From Fidelibacterota bacterium 46_43 (GTDB lineage: Bacteria; Fidelibacterota; Fidelibacteria; Fidelibacterales; Fidelibacteraceae), in the NCBI GenBank assembly GCA_001509335.1, contig LGGY01000172.1, positions 1 to 9,058 of the forward strand: a DNA stretch of 9,058 nucleotides. The letters are read 5' to 3'. Shown piece by piece: positions 1 through 7,111 of the stretch. A program made the position numbers and the translations under genes. Each line of letters begins with the position of its first letter. The stretch's first letter is position 1. Under the pieces are notes generated by a model, which made no database searches, had not been told where the DNA came from, and saw nothing but the letters and a program-made list of their open reading frames with translations.

Positions 1-7
1 AAAAGTA

Positions 8-69
8 GCCAGTCTGCTGACGCAGGCCAGTCTTTGCTTCGCAAAGGCCAGTTCCGACTTCGTCGGGCC
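8..69 (+). repeat. GGCCAGT-spaced hairpin array, left copy
   Basis: Three small hairpins stand in a row, each preceded by (G)GCCAGT. They are CTGC/GCAG with loop TGAC (14-25), CTTTGC/GCAAAG with loop TTC (32-46), and CCGAC/GTCGG with loop TTC (54-66). Positions 41-90 are identical to 7978-8027 in the right copy. The regular spacer with changing but still self-complementary stems points to a structured intergenic element rather than a coding remnant. The family is not one I can name with certainty. Confidence 0.75.
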
Positions 70-70
70 T

Positions 71-216
71 AAGACTCGCTGAGCTCTTCTGAGCCTCTTA
101 TTCTTCACTTACAACTAACAACTAGCATCTTGGAACTGACCCTTTGCTCTTGACCAACCGCCAACTGCGAGCCACCAACCTCGGCTCTCCCTTCAAAAAA
201 GCGAGTCTGTCACGAA
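71..216 (+). repeat. Long-range inverted pair and direct repeat, left copy
   Basis: AGACTCGCT (71-79) is complementary to AGCGAGTCT (200-208). Positions 170-216 match 8028-8074 at 45 of 47 bases. The right copy keeps both arms only 40 nt apart, whereas this copy has an extra 79 nt (91-169). The paired arms could close a large stem over the intervening sequence. Function unknown. Confidence 0.6.
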
Positions 217-238
217 GAAAATAGCAATTCTTTTGTAG

Positions 239-258
239 GGGCGAACGGCCGTTCGCCC
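239..258. repeat. 20-bp perfect palindrome (REP-like)
   Basis: GGGCGAACGGCCGTTCGCCC is a perfect palindrome lying in a gene-less stretch. Similar GGGGCGAACGGCCGTTCGCCCC elements occur between genes in unrelated bacteria, from general memory and not checked here. It has no loop and no T-run, so it is not an ordinary terminator. Confidence 0.7.
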
Positions 259-282
259 GAAAGAGACTGAAGAACACAACAA

Positions 283-307
283 TCCGTCTGAACTTGATTC
301 AGAATCT
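283..307 (+). repeat. CTGAAC-type REP-like hairpin, copy A
   Basis: The core CTGAA-CTTGA-TTCAG forms a 5-bp hairpin (288-302) followed by AATCT. It resembles copies B (7524-7548) and C (7693-7720), with the shared pattern TCTGAACTYG-TTCAGNATC. This is a dispersed intergenic element of the REP type. Confidence 0.55.
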
Positions 308-475
308 TGTTCTTTCAATGAGAGTGGTTGAGAAAGAGCATTGTCGAGAGCTTCGCTTCGAGAGAACGAGAGTTGATAATCGCTGGCCGTTATTTAGAAC
401 GAAGATCAGATCCCTGAAGGAACTTTGGATAAAGGAATGAAGGTCTGCGAAGATCCCCTACGGATGGTTCCCAGA

Positions 476-497
476 AATGGAGTCTGACCCTATTCTC
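476..497. repeat. GGAGTCTGACCCT motif, left copy
   Basis: AAATGGAGTCTGACCCTRTTCT occurs here with A at the R position and at 7888-7909 with G, so 21 of 22 bases match. This copy lies 8 bp beyond the stop of the M24 gene (506). On the minus strand it reads AGGGTCAGACTCC. The origin is unknown, but such motifs often mark ends of dispersed elements. Confidence 0.55.
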
Positions 498-505
498 AAT
501 GCAAT

Positions 506-1900
506 CTACATCCAGGCGAGCACTTTTCCCGGGGACATCATGAAGGGAGCTAGACACGCTTGGATATTGCTCATTGGAAGCACTTCGTCTGATATCTCAA
601 TCCCAAGCTTTTGTTTCATGAAGTCTCTTCTTGACTCAAAACGAGCGCTCGTATTCGGAAATTTCTTTCTTAACTCGTTTCTCAGTGACTCGTCTGCCAA
701 CACAAGACCATCTTCTACATGCACTCCAAAAAGCGGTGATCCAGGTGCAGAGATGATGTCACATTGAATTGCCATCCCCGAGTGCAATATATCCCGAGAT
801 CCATCGTAGAATGGGGAATTTAGCCACTCATCGTTGTGAATTAGATGACCGGGGTTTAGACTTACTCCATTGTCAGGATTTTCCACGAACTCCTTTACGG
901 TATTATAGACTGAGTTTCCATCAGTTCCAATTTTCAGAGATTCATACCATTTTGTCATCATCTTAAAATATGGAAAGTAAAGTTCTTGGAGAATGTTCGA
1001 TGCAGAATATGGAAAGTGTTTCTCATCTTCCGCAGCGAGACCGGCTCTTGCAATATTTGCTCCCCAAACTCCGAATCCGAAGTTTATATATTCACCCAAG
1101 TCTAGTTTTCTAAAGGGTGAGGGTGAACTCAATCCTAGAAGAGCGTTCTTCCCGAAGCCAACTGTTATATGGCATGATAATGGCGGAAACCCTGCGTAAG
1201 CAAGAAGCCCGGCTGCCTCGTATTCTGAGATCCCTTCTCTCAGACCAAGCAAAAGTCTACGGACCCCTGAGTAAACGATACAGGATGCACTCTCGAATGC
1301 GGCTATATCTTCTGCACTCAGAAAAGTCCTCAACCCCCTTTCCGGGTGCATAAATATATCCGTCTGATTAACAGCATTCTCGTATCCTGCTAAAGATCTA
1401 ACTACATCGGTTATGAAACTTGGAACATCTATCTTATATGACGGGGAATGAAATTCCTTCTCTTCAAAGTATTTCGTTCCAACAAGACCTATCTTCGAAC
1501 CCTTTTCAATTCCAGTGTCTTTTAAGACTGATTCCAGAGAGTCGCTCTTGTCTCTTGGCTGTCCCATTAAACTGAATGTCTGAAAGAGCACTATTTCAAC
1601 AGGAAGTTTAGCAATGTCTTTATATCCAAGACCTTCGTTTCCAACAAGCAAATAAGGGGTTCCTCTTTTGGGAACTACGAGAATAGACTCTTCGAAACGC
1701 GGGTCGTAGCCAGTTAAATAGTGAAGATTTGCAAAATGCTCTCTGTCACCATAAATTACTAGAAAATCTAGCTTCCTCTCTTCCATGGCATTTCTCACAA
1801 GATTTAGCCTATCCTGATACTGAAGCGAAGTGATTTCAACATAATTGTCGATGGTCTTATCCTCTGGTAGCTCAATTTCCACTATTCTTATTTTCTTCAC
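506..1900 (-). CDS. M24 (Xaa-Pro aminopeptidase-like) protein with altered metal ligands
   Basis: 464 aa, GTG start at 1900 with GGGGG seven bases upstream. The N-terminal creatinase-type domain spans about residues 25-165 and includes LHYLTGYDPRFEES at 59-72. The C-terminal pita-bread domain spans about 190-460. Family members cleave X-Pro peptides or dipeptides in the cytoplasm using two metals held by D, D, H, E, E. Here the aligned positions read N273 (INFG), N282 (NIAR), H352 (PGHLIH), D381 (GMAIQCD) and E397 (VEDG), so both aspartates are asparagine and the first glutamate is aspartate. Metal binding and peptidase action are therefore doubtful; it could be a relic enzyme, use one metal, or have another role. 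It is the last gene of the operon, 28 nt after the Ntn-hydrolase gene. The family assignment is firm; the activity is uncertain. Confidence 0.85.
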   Translation of the reverse strand: MKKIRIVEIELPEDKTIDNYVEITSLQYQDRLNLVRNAMEERKLDFLVIYGDREHFANLHYLTGYDPRFEESILVVPKRGTPYLLVGNEGLGYKDIAKLPVEIVLFQTFSLMGQPRDKSDSLESVLKDTGIEKGSKIGLVGTKYFEEKEFHSPSYKIDVPSFITDVVRSLAGYENAVNQTDIFMHPERGLRTFLSAEDIAAFESASCIVYSGVRRLLLGLREGISEYEAAGLLAYAGFPPLSCHITVGFGKNALLGLSSPSPFRKLDLGEYINFGFGVWGANIARAGLAAEDEKHFPYSASNILQELYFPYFKMMTKWYESLKIGTDGNSVYNTVKEFVENPDNGVSLNPGHLIHNDEWLNSPFYDGSRDILHSGMAIQCDIISAPGSPLFGVHVEDGLVLADESLRNELRKKFPNTSARFESRRDFMKQKLGIEISDEVLPMSNIQACLAPFMMSPGKVLAWM

Positions 1901-1928
1901 TAATCTACCCCCATTCGGTTTTTGTTAA

Positions 1929-2816
1929 TCAATCGAGTTTGATGCTAAGTGTTGGCATGAAATGACCGTTATGAGATATTCCTGCGTTACCATCTCTGTC
2001 GAGAGCGATTACCCCACACGGGAATCCCCGTCTTGAACATATATCTACGACTTTTGAACACGCTTCTTGAATGGGTGTACCATTCTCTACCATGTCTACT
2101 ACTTTTCTGGTTACGCCTACTCTGATAATCCCTTCACCAATTCCTGTTGCTGAGGAACCTCCATAAAAGGTTGCAAAAGTCCCTGCACCAATAATCGCAG
2201 AATCACCCACTCTTCCAGGAAATGCTTTTGCAATTCCTCCCGTTGAAGTGCCTGCAACGATGTATCCTTTTGAATCTATAGCAACGGCCCCTACAGTGGA
2301 AAACAGCTTGTGTTCTTTGAGCCTTTCTGTGTACTCCAAAATGAAATTCCTGAATTCTTCTGGAAGTTTATTGATTTCTCTTTGGTCAACATTTCCGTGC
2401 TGTTCTTCCGGGCTAATTTCACGAAAACCTGAAATGCGCGCAAATATCTCTGCACCTTTACCACATAGAAGAAGATGTGGCATTTCCTCCATAACTTTTC
2501 TTGCTACACTAATAGGATGAGCAATATTTCTGATTCTTATCACTCCGCCTGCCGACTCATTGCTATCCATGATTGCAGCATCCATTTCAATCTCCCCAAT
2601 CATGTTGTTGAAAGAGCCAATAACTCCTGCATCAAAGTGAGGATTGTTCTCCAAGTCTTTTATCACGTGCTCAACAGCATCAAGAGCAGAGTCCATATCC
2701 TTGAGAATCAGCAGACCCTTCTGAAAAGCATCTCTTACCCCGGAAAGACGTGCTCTCTTTTCCTCATCAGGTAAGAACCCCTCATCACATCCTCCATGCA
2801 CAACAAGCGCTTTCAT
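1929..2816 (-). CDS. Isoaspartyl peptidase/L-asparaginase (Ntn-hydrolase, asparaginase type 2)
   Basis: 295 aa, ATG start with AGGAGGT eleven bases upstream. This family is made as a precursor that cuts itself before a threonine, which then becomes the nucleophile; it hydrolyses beta-aspartyl dipeptides and L-asparagine in the cytoplasm. The predicted nucleophile is T174 in STVGAVA. The other active-site positions fall at the spacing of E. coli EcAIII: T192 in TSTGG, R202 and D205 in GRVGDS, and T224-G225-x-G227. The N-terminal HGG (8-9) and the MDAAIMD stretch (78-84) also fit. TVGAVA favours the isoaspartyl/asparaginase branch over glycosylasparaginase, which usually has DTIG. It lies 38 nt after the ABC ATPase gene and 28 nt before the M24 gene, suggesting that it processes what the transporter imports. 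The family is certain; the exact substrate is not. Confidence 0.92.
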   Translation of the reverse strand: MKALVVHGGCDEGFLPDEEKRARLSGVRDAFQKGLLILKDMDSALDAVEHVIKDLENNPHFDAGVIGSFNNMIGEIEMDAAIMDSNESAGGVIRIRNIAHPISVARKVMEEMPHLLLCGKGAEIFARISGFREISPEEQHGNVDQREINKLPEEFRNFILEYTERLKEHKLFSTVGAVAIDSKGYIVAGTSTGGIAKAFPGRVGDSAIIGAGTFATFYGGSSATGIGEGIIRVGVTRKVVDMVENGTPIQEACSKVVDICSRRGFPCGVIALDRDGNAGISHNGHFMPTLSIKLD

Positions 2817-2854
2817 TTTCTACTGTGACCTCCTGTCTAGAAAAGAACTAGTCT

Positions 2855-3574
2855 TCAATTGAATTCGATTTTCTGGAGAAATCTCATTATTCTTTCGTTG
2901 TTTGAACTGAAAAAATCCTCAGTATTCTGATCAGCCAAGACTTTCCCGTTCTCAAGAAATACCATCCTGTCAGCGACTCTTCTTGCAAAAGACACTTCAT
3001 GAGTCACAACAAGCATGGTCGTACCTTCTCGCGCGATTCGCTCAATAACCTCCAGGACTTCGGATGTCATCTCCGGGTCCAAGGCAGAAGTTATTTCATC
3101 AAGAAGAAGGGCGCTTGGTTCCATGATCAAAGCCCTCGCTATAGCGACCCTTTGCTGCTGACCACCTGAAAGTTGTGAAGGGTAACTCTTTATCTTCTCA
3201 CTGAGTCCTACCATTTCAAGAAATCTCATTGCTTTCTCTTGCGCTTTCTTTTTCTCAATTCCCAGAACGTGGATGGGGCTCAGCGTAACATTTTCGAGGA
3301 CGTTAAGGTGAGGGAATAGATTGAACTGCTGAAAAACCATTGAACACTTCTCTCTTATCTCCCTAACATTCTTCTTTTCGTTTATGGATAGTCCATCAAC
3401 AACGATATCACCGCCATCTATCTTCTCAAGACCATTTATGCAACGTAAAAGTGTGCTCTTGCCTGCACCGCTTTGGCCCATTATTACGGTGACTCCTTTA
3501 TCAAAATCAATGCTTAGTTCATTCAGTACATTTGTACTACCGAATGATTTGCTGACATTACGAACTTGAATCAT
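2855..3574 (-). CDS. Polar amino-acid ABC transporter ATP-binding protein (GlnQ/HisP type)
   Basis: 239 aa. ATG at 3574 is preferred because AGGAGG lies six bases upstream; a longer reading from TTG 3589 would place that ribosome site inside the gene. Motifs in order are Walker A GQSGAGKST (33-41), Q-loop FQQFNLFPHL (81-90), signature LSGGQQQRV (135-143), Walker B ALLLDE (155-160, catalytic E160), D-loop SALD and switch H192. The FQQFNLFPH and SGGQQQRVAIARAL text is typical of the histidine/glutamine/arginine subfamily. One deviation is that the usual DEPTSALD reads DEITSALD. The upstream permease gene ends (TGA 3586-3588) inside this gene's ribosome site, so translation is probably coupled. 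It should energise the two permeases encoded just upstream. Confidence 0.95.
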   Translation of the reverse strand: MIQVRNVSKSFGSTNVLNELSIDFDKGVTVIMGQSGAGKSTLLRCINGLEKIDGGDIVVDGLSINEKKNVREIREKCSMVFQQFNLFPHLNVLENVTLSPIHVLGIEKKKAQEKAMRFLEMVGLSEKIKSYPSQLSGGQQQRVAIARALIMEPSALLLDEITSALDPEMTSEVLEVIERIAREGTTMLVVTHEVSFARRVADRMVFLENGKVLADQNTEDFFSSNNERIMRFLQKIEFN

Positions 3575-3580
3575 GTGATG

Positions 3581-3586
3581 CCTCCT
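3581..3586 (-). promoter_or_regulatory. Ribosome binding site deciding the ATPase start
   Basis: On the minus strand AGGAGG is followed by six bases and ATG (3574). The first base of the TGA stop of the upstream permease is nearby (3588-3586), overlapping this site. This decides the start against the TTG at 3589. Confidence 0.85.
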
Positions 3587-4260
3587 CAACCTATCTTTCC
3601 GTAGGACTTAACCCGGGATTCGGCGTATCTGGCAAATTTGGATATTGGAAAAGACAAAGCAAAATACAGGACTGCGACAATCGACCATATGAGAAACGGT
3701 CTGTACGTTCGGAGTGTGAGCATATATCCAACTCTTGTAAGATCAACGAAACCAATAAGAGAGACAAGAGAGGAAACCTGTAACTGATTGACGCAAAGCC
3801 CTACAAAGGAAGGAATGAATACTCTAATGGCTTGAGGAACAATTACAAGTCTGAATGTCTTCCAGTAATTCATCCCCAGCGAGTAGGCTGCTTCCCACTG
3901 CCCTTTTTCAACAGACCTGATGGATGCATCGACAATCACCGCGGCAAATGCGCTCGTATTTATTCCAAGAGTCCAGACAGCAGCCTGAAAAGCTGATGGG
4001 TTGAAATCGGTTACCATCGCTATGCCATAGTAGGCAAAGAAGAGTTGCGCAACCAGTGGCGAATTCCTTATCGGTTCTATGTACACTAACAGCAGTTTAC
4101 TCAGAACGGGTATCTTCAGGCTTCTCAGTAATCCAATGAAAAACCCGATAGCAAGACCTATTGCGATTGCTAGAAGGGTGACCGTAATTGTCATTCCCAT
4201 CCCCTTCAAAAGAAGCAAAGCGTCATAACTAGTTAGTTTTGGAAATATATATTGTTCCAC
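3586..4260 (-). CDS. Polar amino-acid ABC transporter permease (HisM/GlnP type), second copy
   Basis: 224 aa, GTG start with GGAGGG seven bases upstream. It is an inner-membrane channel subunit of the histidine/glutamine/arginine/opine family. Hydrophobic segments are seen near residues 20-45, 53-82, 92-110, 150-175 and 188-208. The family motif IRNSPLVAQLFFAYYG covers 64-79. The cytoplasmic EAA loop that contacts the ATPase covers about 123-145, starting EAAYSLGMNYWKTF and ending in IVPQA. It starts 23 nt after the other permease gene and ends in the ribosome site of the ATPase gene. The two permeases probably form a heterodimer, as in HisQM. Confidence 0.93.
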   Translation of the reverse strand: MEQYIFPKLTSYDALLLLKGMGMTITVTLLAIAIGLAIGFFIGLLRSLKIPVLSKLLLVYIEPIRNSPLVAQLFFAYYGIAMVTDFNPSAFQAAVWTLGINTSAFAAVIVDASIRSVEKGQWEAAYSLGMNYWKTFRLVIVPQAIRVFIPSFVGLCVNQLQVSSLVSLIGFVDLTRVGYMLTLRTYRPFLIWSIVAVLYFALSFPISKFARYAESRVKSYGKIG

Positions 4261-4283
4261 AATTCAACCCTCCGATTTGTGTC

Positions 4284-4946
4284 TTAGGAGATTCCCTTGC
4301 TTATGAATTTTCTGTCTACAAAATGAATGAGTCCGGAGAGAGAGAACGTCAATACACAATACAGAACTAGTATCGTCAAGTATATTTCAAATGGTCTGAA
4401 GGTATTTGAAGACAGAGTCATCGCATTACTCATCAGTTCGTTAGCTGTAATTGACACAGCAACGGAAGTTGTAAGTATCAAGTTAATGAAATTGCTTCCA
4501 AGCGGTTTGAACGTCACTCTTAATGCATTAGGAATGATTATCAGACGTACAATTTGAAACTTCGTGAATCCTAGTGATTCAGCTCCTTCAACTAATCCCT
4601 TATTTATTGAGATAATACCCGCTCTGATAATTTCACTGTTATAAGCCGCGTTGTTGATTCCTAAAGCAATAATAGCCGTTGTCACCGGCTCTGTTGAAAT
4701 TCCCAACTCAGGCAGTCCGAAGTAGAAAAAGAACAACTGAACAAGAAATGGAGTGTTTCTGAAGAATTCGACATATGCTATCGCTATGCTTGAAAAGAGT
4801 TTATTCTTTGAGATCCTCATGAAAGCTACTACAAGGCCAATAAAGAAACCTATTATTAAAGAGAAAACCGAAATATAGAACGTCATCTTGAGCCCTTCGA
4901 GCAAGAAGTCAAGATTGTTGAAAATAACTCTGAAATGTAAGGTCAA
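4284..4946 (-). CDS. Polar amino-acid ABC transporter permease (HisQ/GlnP type), first copy
   Basis: 220 aa from a TTG at 4946, chosen because GGAGGG (4953-4958) stands six bases upstream; the longer reading from TTG 4970 would translate through that site. Residues 62-79 read FRNTPFLVQLFFFYFGLP, the hallmark of this permease family. The EAA loop is at 120-141, beginning EGAESLGFTKFQ. Hydrophobic segments lie near 22-43, 52-78, 88-106, 150-170 and 186-209. It pairs with the permease gene 23 nt downstream. A 12-bp stem-loop lies between it and the binding-protein gene, which may make it less expressed than that gene. Confidence 0.92.
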   Translation of the reverse strand: MTLHFRVIFNNLDFLLEGLKMTFYISVFSLIIGFFIGLVVAFMRISKNKLFSSIAIAYVEFFRNTPFLVQLFFFYFGLPELGISTEPVTTAIIALGINNAAYNSEIIRAGIISINKGLVEGAESLGFTKFQIVRLIIIPNALRVTFKPLGSNFINLILTTSVAVSITANELMSNAMTLSSNTFRPFEIYLTILVLYCVLTFSLSGLIHFVDRKFISKGIS

Positions 4947-4994
4947 CAGTAGCCCTCCAATACAAATCAAATCTGCTCTCTTACATTAATCTGG

Positions 4995-5030
4995 GACTCA
5001 ACTCCCGCAAATCCTTGAGGGAGTTGAGTC
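4995..5030 (-). promoter_or_regulatory. Intercistronic 12-bp stem-loop after the binding-protein gene
   Basis: GACTCAACTCCC (4995-5006) and GGGAGTTGAGTC (5019-5030) form a perfect 12-bp stem with a 12-nt loop, 20 nt past the binding-protein stop. On the minus strand no T-run follows, so it is unlikely to be a full terminator. Such structures after solute-binding genes commonly protect the upstream mRNA from 3' decay and raise binding protein over permease. That role is inferred here. Confidence 0.7.
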
Positions 5031-5050
5031 GCCAATAACAAATGCGAGAT

Positions 5051-5833
5051 CTACCAGATGTAAGCGAGTTCTGCAGTCGGCAGAACACCCCACCACTTCT
5101 TGTATAGTTCTGCCTGCTGACCGGTGCTAATAAACTGCGAAACAAACATATCTATCCATCTCAAGAGATCAGGATTTCCTTTCTGTACACCAATACCTAT
5201 AGGATCAGAAGTGTACAGTTTAGGCAACGCGGTGAATTCATCATACTGACCAGCCATGTAGTCCACTAATGTTCCATCTTCGATTGCTGCTTCAACTTTG
5301 TTCTGCCTTAGCAGAAGAATCGCGTTAGTAAACTCTTCAATGTAGACAAATTCGGTGTCTGGGGCCATCTTTTTTACAAGCGCTTCACCTGTCGTTCCTC
5401 TGCCAATTGCGACCTTTCTCCCATTGAAATCCTCTATGCTCTCGATATCGCTACCGGTTCTAACAAGGATTTTTATGCCGGTTCTAAGATAAGGCATTGA
5501 GAAATCTACCGACTTTGCCCTCTCGAGATTTGCTGTCATGTTGGCAATTACAAGGTCAATTTTGTCAGACATCAGCATAGGTATTCTTGTGGCACCTGTT
5601 ACTTCAACTATTTCTAGTTCCACACCTAAAGCTTCTGCAATTAGAGTGGCAACATCGACATCATAGCCCATAGGCTCATTTTTCTCATTCCTGAAGCCTA
5701 TTGGGGGTCCACCAAGTGCTATGCCAACAACAATTTTCCCATCTTGTAGAATCTTGTCAAGTTTGTCCGCGCCAATTACCGTACCTGCAAAAATCACACT
5801 TAGAATCAACAATACAATCAATACTTTCCTCAC
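5051..5833 (-). CDS. Amino-acid ABC transporter solute-binding protein (family 3)
   Basis: 260 aa from GTG 5833, which follows AAGGAGGGG at six bases. A start at TTG 5875 would add 14 residues and spoil a normal signal peptide. Signal peptide: MRKV, then a hydrophobic stretch (4-21), with cleavage probably near A22. There is no lipobox cysteine, so the mature protein should be free outside the inner membrane. Family 3 features include GYDVDVATLIAEALG (56-70), R105 in the TANLER/FSMPY region (100-115), which normally pairs with the ligand alpha-carboxylate, and D186 in AAIEDG, which normally pairs with the alpha-amino group. These favour an alpha-amino-acid-like ligand; the side-chain preference cannot be read. 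It delivers the ligand to the permeases encoded downstream and starts 77 nt after the regulator gene. Confidence 0.92.
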   Translation of the reverse strand: MRKVLIVLLILSVIFAGTVIGADKLDKILQDGKIVVGIALGGPPIGFRNEKNEPMGYDVDVATLIAEALGVELEIVEVTGATRIPMLMSDKIDLVIANMTANLERAKSVDFSMPYLRTGIKILVRTGSDIESIEDFNGRKVAIGRGTTGEALVKKMAPDTEFVYIEEFTNAILLLRQNKVEAAIEDGTLVDYMAGQYDEFTALPKLYTSDPIGIGVQKGNPDLLRWIDMFVSQFISTGQQAELYKKWWGVLPTAELAYIW

Positions 5834-5839
5834 AATTTT

Positions 5840-5898
5840 CCCCTCCTTGGATTTTAGTGTTAGCAACTCGATCAAGACTGCAGATTATCGCCTCCTTT
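5840..5898 (-). promoter_or_regulatory. Two ribosome sites ahead of the binding-protein gene
   Basis: On the minus strand AAAGGAGG (5891-5898) and AAGGAGGGG (5840-5848) both lie in the gap after the regulator gene. The second is six bases from GTG 5833 and decides the start. The first is 15 bases from an in-frame TTG (5875), too far for normal use. It may be a relic, a standby site, or give a minor longer product. Confidence 0.55.
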
Positions 5899-5910
5899 CA
5901 GTAATTCTCT

Positions 5911-6981
5911 CTATCTGGATGGCTCGCAACAGGAATCTCTTTTCACTAGCAAGGGCGGTAGAACAACATGCTTTTTCGACTCAGGAGCGCTCTTTGCAGT
6001 GATTCTCCTTAGTACTTCATTCGTGGCCATACGACCAAGCTTTTCTAGAGGCTGACTTACTGAGGATAGCCTTGGCCTCACTACCCTTGACATTTCTGTG
6101 TCGTCATATCCAATCAAAGAGATGTCTCTCGGAATAGTAAGCCCAGCTTCTTCAACTGCCTCCATAGCGCCGATTGCCATGTGGTCGTTTGCACAAAAAA
6201 CAGCTGTTGGTGGTTCAGAAAGGTTGAGAAGAGTTTTCATTCCGTCCTTACCTGATTCAATATTCCAGTCACCCTCGACAACGTAATCTTCTCGGAACGT
6301 AACTCCGATTTCTTTCAGAGAAGCAACATAACCATTGAATCTATCTACCGCATTATATGCGTGAAAGGGTCCGCCAATATGGGCAATTTTTCTGTGACCG
6401 AGTGTGGCCAGATAATTCACAACATCAAATGTTCCCTTGTAGTTGTCTATTTCGAAGGAACTAAGTGTATCACTCAGTTTCTTGTTGATCGTAATTATTG
6501 GCAAGAAGGCGTCGAGACTTTCGAGAAAAGAGTAGTCTGATTCATCAATTATTAGTATCAGCAGTCCGTCAGCGCTACTGCTCTGAGCATGGCTAATAAT
6601 GTTGTTTTCTCTCTTCTTACCGTCCAGATCAATGAATTCAAAAGAGAACTGATAATGCTTTTCAGACAGAGTTAGACTTACTCCCTTGAATATAGGATTG
6701 TAGAAGAGCCAGCTGGAAGGGATCAACCATCCAGAGTATTCTGTAGCTTTCCCCATCATAAACAGGGACACCGTTTCACTTGTTCTTTTTGAGAGTCTTC
6801 TGGCAAACGAATTCGGAGTGTAGTTGTGTTCTGCAGCCAGCTTGGTAATGAGTTCTACAGTCTTGGCGGCAACCTTCGGATTGCCGTTAAGCGCCAAAGA
6901 GACTGTTGCCTTTGAAACATTTGCTTCTCTTGCTAAATCTTCCAGTCTGGTTTTTATCACTCTCTTTGCTTTCTCTTCCAA
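5911..6981 (-). CDS. LacI-family transcriptional regulator
   Basis: 356 aa. The TTG start is supported by AAAGGAG six bases upstream. The DNA-binding helix-turn-helix is at about 12-31 (RLEDLAREANVSKATVSLAL). It is followed by the hinge helix NSFARRLSKR (57-66), whose leucine normally wedges into a central CpG. The periplasmic-binding-like effector domain covers the rest, with recognisable text such as LGHRKIAHIGG, FCANDHMAIGAMEA and ISLIGYDDTEMSRVVRPRLSSVSQP. Length is normal for the family. It leads the transporter operon, 77 nt before the binding-protein gene, and two CpG-centred palindromes lie just upstream, so self-regulated repression of the whole operon is likely. LacI-family members mostly sense sugars, so heading an amino-acid-type importer is unusual; the effector is unknown. 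Confidence 0.94.
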   Translation of the reverse strand: MEEKAKRVIKTRLEDLAREANVSKATVSLALNGNPKVAAKTVELITKLAAEHNYTPNSFARRLSKRTSETVSLFMMGKATEYSGWLIPSSWLFYNPIFKGVSLTLSEKHYQFSFEFIDLDGKKRENNIISHAQSSSADGLLILIIDESDYSFLESLDAFLPIITINKKLSDTLSSFEIDNYKGTFDVVNYLATLGHRKIAHIGGPFHAYNAVDRFNGYVASLKEIGVTFREDYVVEGDWNIESGKDGMKTLLNLSEPPTAVFCANDHMAIGAMEAVEEAGLTIPRDISLIGYDDTEMSRVVRPRLSSVSQPLEKLGRMATNEVLRRITAKSAPESKKHVVLPPLLVKRDSCCEPSR

Positions 6982-7003
6982 GGAAGACTCCTTTCAGAGG
7001 TAT

Positions 7004-7019
7004 TTTAAACCGGTTTAAA
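7004..7019. promoter_or_regulatory. Probable LacI-family operator O1 (perfect palindrome)
   Basis: TTTAAACCGGTTTAAA is a perfect 16-bp palindrome with a central CpG, the usual layout of LacI-family operators. It is 22 bp upstream of the regulator start and would lie in its leader or near the promoter. Confidence 0.8.
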
Positions 7020-7111
7020 TTTCGCGATTAACAGGATTGGATCTTGATATGGTTCGGGATTCTTTCAGAGAGTAACCCTCGGTTTCACTAATGCCAAACA
7101 TTCAATCATTG

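Larger units (their letters stand above)
1..505. other. Gene-less repeat-rich flank downstream of the operon
   Basis: No credible gene is seen here. The stretch holds the left GGCCAGT hairpin array (8-69), a GACTCGCT/AGCGAGTC inverted pair (71-79 and 200-208), a 20-bp perfect palindrome (239-258), a CTGAA/TTCAG REP-like hairpin (283-307) and a GGAGTCTGACCCT motif (479-491). Positions 91-169 are absent from the otherwise matching right copy near 8028. I could not find a convincing intrinsic terminator for the minus-strand operon that ends at 506: no GC stem followed by a T-run on that strand. Confidence 0.75.

Noticed and set aside
445..477. Operon terminator after the M24 gene
   Set aside because: Only a 4-bp TCTG/CAGA pairing could be found, with no T-run on the minus strand.
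2475..2774. 99-aa plus-strand reading frame
   Set aside because: Shadow of the isoaspartyl peptidase gene on the other strand.
1929..2816. Glycosylasparaginase assignment
   Set aside because: The nucleophile context is STVGAVA, as in isoaspartyl peptidases, not the DTIG typical of glycosylasparaginases, though substrate overlap cannot be excluded.
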